NCBI GenBank assembly: GCA_038144425.1 | Contig: JAYQNS010000006.1 | Span: 1-11,199, forward strand | Length of the DNA stretch: 11,199 nt | Direction of reading: 5' to 3' | Source: Salivita marina | Lineage (GTDB): Bacteria > Pseudomonadota > Gammaproteobacteria > Pseudomonadales > Azotimanducaceae | Part shown: piece after piece, positions 6,267 to 11,199 of the stretch | How positions within the stretch are numbered: the first letter of the stretch is position 1 | How the letters are laid out: every line of letters starts with the position of its first letter | Notes under the pieces: generated by a model | What the model saw: only the letters and a program-made list of their open reading frames with translations | Databases searched by the model: none | What the model was told of the DNA's origin: nothing | Made by a program: the position numbers and the translations under genes

Positions 6267-6279
6267 TGAGGCCGTCCGC

Positions 6280-6792
6280 ATGCCGCTCTGTTGGTACGCC
6301 ATCCACAGCCAGCCTCGTATGGAGACCAAGGCCGAGGCCCATTTGGCGCGTCAGGGCTTTGAAGTGTGGCTTCCGCGCATTGGCCGCCGAGTGCGCAAGG
6401 GCGGCGCCTGGTCCCATAGGGTTGAGCCGCTCTTCTCCCGCTATCTTTTTCTTCATGCGGATACGGAACAGCAAAACGTCAGCCCTATCCGGTCCACACG
6501 GGGCGTAAGCGACTTCGTGCGGGTGGCCGGTCGTCCCCAGCCGATCCCAAGGCCGATCATCGAGGCCTTGAAGGCCCATATTGACCCCGAGTCAGGACTC
6601 CACCAGCTATCGGACGGCGCATCGCCTACTCTCGGGTCAGGGGCTGCGGTGGAGGTGCTGGAGGGTCCCCTAGCTGGATTGAAGGGGGTGTTTCAGGAGA
6701 CCTCCGGGGAGGCGCGGGCCTTGATCCTTCTGCATATTCTCGGGCAGCCATCGCTGGTCAAGCTGGACAGGCGCGCCCTGCAGGCGCTTTAA
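6280..6792 (+). CDS. rfaH: Transcription antitermination protein RfaH
   Basis: RfaH is a NusG paralogue that binds RNA polymerase paused at ops sites and helps it read through long operons such as those for LPS, capsule and exported virulence factors. The ATG at 6280 follows GAGG by 8 bases and the gene is intact at 170 residues (E. coli RfaH has 162). The NGN domain starts CWYAIHSQPRMETKAEAHL and contains EPLFSRYLFLHAD and RSTRGVSDFVRVAGRPQPIP, close to the E. coli EPLFPNYLF and ATRGVSHFVRF motifs. The C-terminal KOW domain covers roughly residues 122-170 (VEVLEGPLAGLKGVFQE, then ALILLHILGQ). Housekeeping NusG is unlikely because of the length and the RfaH-type ARGVSHFVR-like motif. No ops sequence is seen in the window, so its targets lie elsewhere. 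Confidence 0.88.
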   Translation: MPLCWYAIHSQPRMETKAEAHLARQGFEVWLPRIGRRVRKGGAWSHRVEPLFSRYLFLHADTEQQNVSPIRSTRGVSDFVRVAGRPQPIPRPIIEALKAHIDPESGLHQLSDGASPTLGSGAAVEVLEGPLAGLKGVFQETSGEARALILLHILGQPSLVKLDRRALQAL

Positions 6793-6805
6793 CCTGGTAG
6801 CGAGA

Positions 6806-6847
6806 TGGGCGTACACTCATGCCCAACTGGCCCGGTAGGGCTTTAAT
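6806..6847 (+). terminator. Weak terminator region after rfaH
   Basis: Two small hairpins lie between rfaH and the Fe-S carrier gene: TGGGC/GCCCA (6806-6825) and GCCC/GGGC around GGTA (6830-6841). The second is followed by TTTAAT. It may end the rfaH transcript, at low strength. Confidence 0.3.
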
Positions 6848-6867
6848 CAAGCAGCTGCGGAAAAGCC

Positions 6868-7218
6868 ATGAGCGTTGAAACCTTCAACCCTTCAGCAGCG
6901 CAGGGTGTGCGGATGTCGCCGGCAGCGGTGGCTCATGCGCAGCGCCAGCTGACGAAGCGCGGCGCCCTCGCACTTCGCCTTGCGGTGAAGCAAAGCGGGT
7001 GCTCGGGCTTCATGTACGCCTTGGATTACGTTGAGGCGCAGAGCCTGCAGGATACGGCCTATGTTCTGAAGGGCTGACGATCTACGTTGATCCGAAGCCT
7101 TCCCCTGGTGCAGGGCACGGAGATCGACCTGGTTACGGAAGGGCTGAATCACGTCCTGAAGTTCCAGAACCAACGCCACCGCGGAGGCGGCTGCGGCGAA
7201 TCCTTCGCGGTTTCCTAG
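6868..7218 (+). CDS. A-type Fe-S cluster carrier (HesB/IscA/SufA family), frameshifted
   Basis: A-type carriers take Fe-S clusters from the scaffold and pass them to client proteins. The ATG at 6868 has only a weak GGAAAAG upstream. The first part is clean: MSPAAVAHAQRQL, then VKQSGCSGFMYALDYVE with the first cluster-ligand cysteine at residue 45. The frame breaks near 7072 (one or more bases lost after YVLKG); downstream it continues LTIYVDPKAFPLVQGTEIDL and VTEGLNHVLKFQN. The expected C-terminal CGCGESF reads GGGCGESF, and three bases seem to be missing between 7170 and 7192. The loss of the second ligand cysteine is thus probably a sequencing error. The TAG is at 7216-7218 and sufT begins 9 bases later. 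I leave the symbol empty because SufA, IscA and ErpA are hard to separate here; the sufT neighbour favours SufA. Confidence 0.78.
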
Positions 7219-7227
7219 GGCACCTTC

Positions 7228-7745
7228 GTGAATCGCCGCATGGTCGTGGTCCAGCGGGACTGTCCTGCCCGCCTGGTCCCCGCGGGCACCCGCATCACTA
7301 CCCAAGGACACCTTCGTTACCCTCACCCAGGCCCTGGAGGCACCTACACGGTGAACGTCGGGGGCAACCTCGCCCGCGTCGATGGCACCGATGCCGATGC
7401 ACTTGGGCTGGAAGCCCTCGAGCTGGTGTTTGAACCCAGGGGCGAGGCTGGCGTAAGCCGGGAGCACGTGGAGCAGGCCCTGGCCTCCATTTTCGACCCC
7501 GAAATCCCCGTCAATCTTCTCGATCTTGGTCTCATTTATGACGTGGCCATCGATGCGGGGGCGGTGACGGTGGTCATGACGCCTCACGGCGCCGGGCTGC
7601 GGGATGGGTCCCGTACTGGTGGATGATGTGAAGTACCGGGTGGGGAAGGTGCCTGGGGTGGAAACGGGTGAGGTGGAGCTCGTTTTCGACCCCTGGTCCG
7701 GGAGATGATGAGGAGGAGGCGCAGCTCGAGCTGGGGATGGTGTAG
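7228..7745 (+). CDS. sufT: SufT-like Fe-S assembly protein (DUF59/MIP18), frameshifted
   Basis: SufT is an accessory factor for maturation of Fe-S proteins and carries a MIP18/DUF59 domain. The GTG at 7228 (or ATG at 7240, same frame) follows the carrier gene closely, as in an operon. The N-terminal part reads VVVQRDCPARLVPAGTRIT and GGTYTVNVGGNLARVDG, with a short out-of-frame stretch (7300-7335) that restores to FVTLTQALGG. The DUF59 part has REHVEQALASIFDPEIPVNL and LDLGLIYDVAIDAG. After one extra C near 7571 it continues MTLTAPGCGMGPVLVDDV, holding the conserved cysteine, and finally FDPWSREMM and AQLELGMV to the TAG at 7743-7745. The length of about 173 residues is normal. No sufBCDS genes are in the window. 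Confidence 0.82.
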
Positions 7746-7807
7746 GCCTTCGCTGGATTGTTCTGTGCCGTCCTCTCCTGCCGTGTTCACTGCGATACTT
7801 TGACGCC

Positions 7808-7823
7808 GAGAAAGTGGTTTCTC
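7808..7823 (+). terminator. Hairpin downstream of sufT
   Basis: GAGAAA and TTTCTC pair perfectly around GTGG, 62 bases after the sufT stop. No T run follows on the plus strand, so it may mark a transcript end only weakly. Confidence 0.3.
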
Positions 7824-8054
7824 ACCGCCAAAAATCCCAGATTTTAGAGCGATAAATAGTGGGGTTTAAGATAATAGAAACCAAGATAAAATAGGCAAAA
7901 GTGGGATACCAAAGCCTGCGCGGTAGATACCTAGAAATTCGCCCGAAGGGCTGCCCCCGCCCGCTAAAGCACGTGAATGAACAAACTTGAAAAGCGGTGG
8001 AGATGACCGGAAGGGACTGGGCAAGGCGCGAAGCGAGGTAAGGTCCGCTCAGCA

Positions 8055-8119
8055 CGACTACCAACCCCAGCGACTGAGCGCTTGCGTTTGGGAGAGATTC
8101 CCAGCGGGGTTGGTGGTCG
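8055..8119. other. Long stem with two inner hairpins (candidate structured RNA or 3'-end element)
   Basis: CGACTACCAACCCC (8055-8068) pairs with GGGGTTGGTGGTCG (8106-8119) over 14 base pairs with one G-T wobble. The 37 bases between can fold into AGCG/CGCT (8069-8082, loop ACTGAG) and TGGGA/TCCCA (8089-8103, loop GAGAT), giving a three-way junction. It ends 11 bases past the stop of the minus-strand thioesterase gene. Neither strand shows a T run, so it may protect an mRNA 3' end, terminate in another way, or be part of a small RNA. Confidence 0.45.
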
Positions 8120-8130
8120 ACCAAACGCCC

Positions 8131-8567
8131 CTAGCCATCTCCCAGCATGAAATGCCCGTGGCCGCTTGCGATGGGCTTGCTCCGTAGCTTTGCCACGCCT
8201 CTACCTGCACGTTTGCGACGCGCCGCCCATGCTTGGCAATGGTCGCCCGAGCGTAGGTGGGCTCGGGCCGGCCCAGAGCGCAAATAATCGATGGCGAAGT
8301 CAATGGTTTTAGGCAGCGCTGAAGGCTGGGATTCGGCCAGCAGCTGAATTACCGCCGTGAACTCCAAAAGTGCCCCGATAGTGCCTCCGTGAAGCGCCGG
8401 TAGCATCACGTTGCCGATCAGCGATTCCTTGAAGGGCATTACTAGGGTGATCTCGTTTCCCCGCTCCTCTACGTGCACCCCGAGGAACTGAGCATAGGGA
8501 ATGCGCGTAACCAGAGCCGAGAGATCAAGCGCCCATCGTCCCCCCGCACTTCGCTCAAAAGCTTCAT
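8131..8567 (-). CDS. PaaI-like hotdog thioesterase (second of pair), frameshifted
   Basis: Hotdog-fold thioesterases of the PaaI family hydrolyse acyl-CoA thioesters in the cytoplasm. The start ATG (8567-8565) overlaps the upstream gene's TGA as ATGA, so translation is coupled. The reading is MKLLSEVRG, then after one missing G in a G run near 8551 RWALDLSALVTRIPYAQFLG. The core HGGTIGALLEFTA is the PaaI-type helix motif. FAIDYLRSGPA is followed, after a shift near 8273, by PTYARATIAKHGRRVANVQV, and after another near 8194 by KPIASGHGHFMLGDG to the TAG at 8133-8131. About 145 residues is normal for the family. The substrate cannot be told from sequence; the nearby MaoC and acyl-CoA ligase genes suggest fatty or aromatic acyl-CoA. 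Confidence 0.78.
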
Positions 8568-9065
8568 CCGCCCTCCGCCCTTGAAGCGCTCCCCGATGGG
8601 TCGCTGGCTGCCTCAAACCCCGGTGGCGTGGCCCGGTTGGCGCCGAGCATGAAGGTCGCCACGGAGCTGGCAATGGTGCGGTCGTCTGAAGCTTGGTAGG
8701 CCCGGGCTCGCACGAAGGCAATGGCGCGGGTGAGCTGATAGCACTCGGCCTCCACAAGAAGATCTTCCTGCGGCCTCGCTGGGCGCATGTAATCGATGCG
8801 CAGATCGAGCGTGGCAATGGCCCGCTGGGCCTCACTCAAGGACGCGCGGGGCACGGCCATGCCCGAGGCGTTATCGAGCACCGCGGTCAGCACGCCGCCA
8901 TGGATGACCCCGTGTCCGGATCCCCACCGATGCTCGGCGTAGGGTACGCACGAGCGCCTTTCCATCCTCATAGCCCACCAGCCGCATACCGAGCGCCGCC
9001 GCGTGGGGCACCTGGCTGAGGTGCTCGGCAATGGTGTGGTCGGTGACCGGCGTGATCTCACCCAT
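8564..9065 (-). CDS. PaaI-like hotdog thioesterase (first of pair), frameshifted
   Basis: The ATG (9065-9063) is preceded by AGGAAAG on the minus strand. The protein starts MGEITPVTDHTIAEHLSQVP, then AAALGMRLVGYEDGKALVR. A frame shift near 8945 joins it to PYAEHRWGSGHGVIHGGVL and TAVLDNASGMAVPRA, the helix and active-site region of PaaI-type thioesterases. IATLDLRIDYMRPARP and AECYQLTRAIAFVRARAYQ follow, ending SVATFMLGAN, a common family ending, plus a tail of about 20 residues. Only one shift is needed, so this copy is better preserved than its neighbour. It overlaps the second thioesterase gene by four bases and is divergent from the MaoC gene. The two copies share only the fold-level pattern, so they may act as partners or on different acyl chains. 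Confidence 0.82.
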
Positions 9066-9085
9066 GACTTTCCTTAGGGGCCCGG

Positions 9086-9114
9086 TTTAGGGCCTCGGCA
9101 AAGCACGCTATAGT
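9086..9114 (+). promoter_or_regulatory. Possible promoter for the MaoC-acyl-CoA ligase genes
   Basis: TTTAGG (9086-9091) and TATAGT (9109-9114) stand 17 bases apart in the 92-base divergent spacer. The -10 is good (five of six) and the -35 weak (three of six). The words TATAGTCCCG also occur ahead of sorA (1819-1828). Confidence 0.4.
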
Positions 9115-9157
9115 CCCGCGAAAGACCCCAAGCCAAGGGGTGAAGAGGGGAGCCACG

Positions 9158-9614
9158 GTGCTACGACGTAAATTCGAACAGTCTCGCTATTTCGAGGATT
9201 TTACCCTGGGGAGACCTTTTACATCCCCTCGCGCACCATTGGCGATGCGGAGGTCGGCCTTCCGGGCAGCGAGCGGCGATAACCACCCCCTTCACTACGA
9301 TATGGAATACGCCAAGGAGCGGGGCTTCCCAGCATTCTCGTGCACCCCTGCAGATGCTGCTCTACACCACCCCCGGCGCCTCGGACTTCTCCTACCTGAT
9401 CGAGGATACGCTGGTGACCTTCGTGGGCCAGTCCTCACGTTTTGTGAAACCTGTGTTCCGGGGCGATACGCTCTACCCCAGCTGACCGTAAGCGCCCTGA
9501 GCCGAGCGCGCCGCGGGCGGGTCACCCTGGCCACGGCCCTTCAAAAACCACCGGGCGGAGCTGGTGATGGAAGGGGATATGACCTTCCTTCTGAAGCTTC
9601 GCCCCGACGCCTAA
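9158..9614 (+). CDS. MaoC-like dehydratase/enoyl-CoA hydratase, frameshifted
   Basis: MaoC-family proteins usually hydrate enoyl-CoA to (R)-3-hydroxyacyl-CoA, or act on related thioesters. I chose the GTG at 9158 because AGAGGGGAG lies 5-14 bases upstream; an earlier GTG at 9140 would put that site inside the gene. The start is LRRKFEQSRYFEDFTLG. After a shift near 9213 it reads FYIPSRTIGDAEVGLF, then AASGDNHPLHYDMEYAKERG, where Asp and His of the SGDxxPLHxD motif are the catalytic pair of the hydratase fold. After shifts near 9335-9350 come VHPLQMLLYTTPGASDFSYL and VTFVGQSSRFVKPVFRGDTL. The end is NHRAELVMEGDMTFLLKLRP and the TAA at 9612-9614. About 152 residues is normal for a single MaoC domain. 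The ligase gene starts 40 bases later. Confidence 0.82.
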
Positions 9615-9654
9615 ATTCAAAAAACTCAAGAACCCCAAACCTGGAGATCACGCC

Positions 9655-11199
9655 ATGACCATGCAGCAAACGCCCCTGCTGATGTCCAACATCATGGATC
9701 GAGGTGCCCACGTGCAGCCCGACGTGGAGGTGGTCACGGCCACCGCGGACGGGCGGCGCCAAACCATGGCGGAAACGCGGAATCGGGCCCACCAGCTGGC
9801 CCACGCCCTCGCGGATGCGGGGTGAAGATTGGCGATCGGGTGGGCACCTTCATGTGGAATGGGGCTCGGCACCTTGAGGCCTACCACGCCATCTCCTGCA
9901 TGGGGGCCGTGCTGCACACTCTGAACATCCGCCTCTCGACGTGGACCTCGAGTACATCGTTAACCACGCGGAAGACCAGGTGATCATCGTTGATGCGGAC
10001 CTTTTGCCGAAGCTCGAAGGGCTGATCGGCAAGATGCCGACGGTGAAGACCTTCGTGGTGGCTACGGAGCCGGGGCTCGAGGGCTGGGAGACGACCCTGC
10101 CGAACGCGATCGACTACGAAGACTTCATCGCCGAGCAAGCCCACCTGCTACGACTGGCCCGAGATCGATGAGAATTCCCCCATGGGCCTGTGCTACACCA
10201 GCGGCACCACGGGAAGCCGAAGGGGGTGATGTACACCCACCGCTCAACTACCTGCACACCCTGACCATTGCCATGACCGACGCCATGAGCCTTTCCGCGG
10301 TAGATACGCTCTGCGGTATCGTCCCCATGTTCCATGCCAACTCCTGGGGTCTCCCTTGGGTGGCGAACATGCTGGGCATGAAGCAGGTGTATCCGCACCG
10401 CTTCATGGATCCGGCGCGCCTCGCCAAGCTCATGAGCGATGAGGGCGTCACCATCTCCGCAGGCGTGCCGACCATTTGGCAGGGCCTGAAGGCCGCCTAC
10501 GAGGCCAACCCTGCGGGCTTTGATTTCTCGAATCTCGAGCGCGTGACCTGCGGAGCTCGGCGCCGCCCGTTTCCCTGATCGACTGGTTTTGGAAAACCCT
10601 TGGAGTGGAAATGATTCAGGGCTGGGGCATGACGGAAACCTCGCCTCTGGCCACCATCAGCCGGCGCATCGCGAAGCGTGCGGATCTTGAGCGCGAGGAA
10701 GACGAGCTGATCGCCAATCAAGCAAAGGCCGGCCAGCTCATGCCTGGGCTTCAGCTTGAATCTTCGACGACCAGTGGAAGCTCGCTGCCGCACGACGGGG
10801 AAGCCTTCGGCGAGCCTCATCAAGGGCCCTGGATTTGCTCCGAATACTTCAACAACCCCCAGCCGGAGAAGTTCCACGATGGCTGGCTCGTCACCGGCGA
10901 CGTGGCCAAGATCGACCCCGAGGGCTACCTCATCATCACGGACCGCTCTAAGGACCTCATCAAGTCTGGCGGCGAGTGGATCTCCTCCGTGGACCTTGAA
11001 AACCATATCGCGGCCATGCCTCAGGTGGCCCAGGCCTGCGTGGTGGCCCAGCCCCATCCGAAGTGGGACGAGCGTCCCGTCGCCGTCGTGGTGGTGGCCC
11101 CGGGCCAGAGCGTGGAAATTGGCGATGTAATGCGCCACTGCGAAAGCGCCTTTGCTAAGTGGCAGCTGCCTGACGAAATCCTGTTCGTCGACACGATTC
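9655..11199 (+). CDS. AMP-dependent fatty-acyl-CoA ligase (AlkK-like), 3' partial, frameshifted
   Basis: The enzyme activates fatty acids with ATP to acyl-adenylate and then acyl-CoA. The ATG at 9655 follows GGAG (9643-9646) by 8 bases. Adenylation-domain motifs appear in order: ISCMGAVLHTLNIRLS, IVNHAEDQVIIVDADLLPK, the phosphate-binding LCYTSGTTGKPKGVMYTHR (10188-10245, two bases restored), VPMFHANSWGLPW, IQGWGMTETSPLATISRR, DGWLVTGDVAKIDPEGYL, and DRSKDLIKSGGEWISSVDLE with the catalytic-core hinge. These resemble the medium-chain AlkK type more than long-chain FadD. Frame breaks occur near 9822, 9937, 10148, 10213, 10240, 10552 and 10755-10830. The frame is open at the window end (KWQLPDEILFVDTI), just before the C-terminal lysine region expected in about 30 more residues. 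Together with the MaoC and thioesterase genes it suggests acyl-CoA metabolism, possibly beta-oxidation. Confidence 0.85.

Larger units (their letters stand above)
7746..8130. other. Gene-poor spacer between convergent sufT and thioesterase genes
   Basis: No protein-coding gene is supported in these 385 bases. Both neighbouring genes point into it. It contains a hairpin just after sufT, an AT-rich tract at about 7825-7910 with many A runs, and a long stem at 8055-8119. Reading frames on the minus strand are open for up to 100 codons but show no family motif and no ribosome binding site. Confidence 0.5.

Noticed and set aside
6892..7587. Long minus-strand frame of 231 codons opposite the Fe-S carrier and sufT
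   Set aside because: It is antisense to two clearly recognised genes and reads as His/Arg/Gly-rich shadow sequence. The similar long minus frame at 10497-11138 opposite the acyl-CoA ligase was rejected for the same reason.
7915..7930. GCGGTAGAT as a possible ops (RfaH recruitment) site
   Set aside because: Only part of the ops core matches, and no long surface-polysaccharide operon follows it. Other GCGGTAG words lie inside coding sequence.
7822..8124. Minus-strand 100-codon frame in the spacer after sufT
   Set aside because: It has no ribosome binding site, no family motif and crosses both the AT-rich tract and the long stem. It looks like chance.
827..11199. Programmed frameshifting as the cause of the broken frames
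   Set aside because: Breaks occur in unrelated housekeeping genes, several per gene, without shared slippery sequences. Sequence error is far simpler.
1..11199. CRISPR arrays, tRNA or rRNA genes, insertion sequences
   Set aside because: No evenly spaced repeats, cloverleaf tRNA pattern, rRNA stretch or transposase motif was found on either strand by reading. No repeat family beyond the GGA hairpins was noticed.

Overview
The window reads as a piece of a GC-rich gammaproteobacterial chromosome. The best taxonomic hints are an RfaH-type NusG paralogue, a class of ferredoxin-NADP+ reductase typical of beta- and gammaproteobacteria, an A-type Fe-S carrier next to SufT, and a periplasmic sulfite dehydrogenase with its cytochrome c. 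I cannot name a genus. The sequence carries many single-base indels, often in homopolymers. Most genes are therefore split over two or three frames, although conserved family motifs continue across every break. I treat these as one gene each, most likely with sequencing or assembly errors, not as true pseudogenes.

Layout. 3-1823 (+): two tandem CsgG/HfaB-like secreted proteins, the first cut by the window edge. 1858-3472 (+): sorA-sorB, a Tat-exported molybdopterin sulfite dehydrogenase and its monohaem cytochrome. 3601-4364 (+): fpr, ferredoxin-NADP+ reductase. 4365-5754: the most unusual part. It holds a terminator-like hairpin, a short gene with a textbook double-glycine secretion leader whose ribosome binding site sits in a GGA-containing hairpin loop, a glycine-rich and cysteine-bearing continuation, and then about 370 bases with four hairpins whose six-base loops all read A-N-G-G-A-N. 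That is the signature of CsrA/RsmA-binding RNAs of the CsrB/RsmZ type. 5755-6195 (+): a small secreted protein of unknown function behind an AT-rich palindrome. 6280-6792 (+): rfaH, with two mutually exclusive hairpins in its leader. 6868-7745 (+): an A-type Fe-S carrier and sufT. 7746-8130: a gene-poor spacer with a long 14-bp stem. 8131-9065 (-): two overlapping PaaI-like hotdog thioesterases. 9158-11199 (+): a MaoC-like dehydratase and a fatty-acyl-CoA ligase, the latter cut by the window end.

How it fits together. SorAB oxidises sulfite in the periplasm and passes electrons to the respiratory chain. Fpr, the A-type carrier and SufT belong to Fe-S and redox upkeep. The thioesterases, MaoC protein and acyl-CoA ligase form a divergent acyl-CoA metabolism cluster. 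The central region may be a CsrA-controlled peptide locus lying beside a CsrA-sequestering RNA. This last point is inference from RNA structure read by eye and needs testing.
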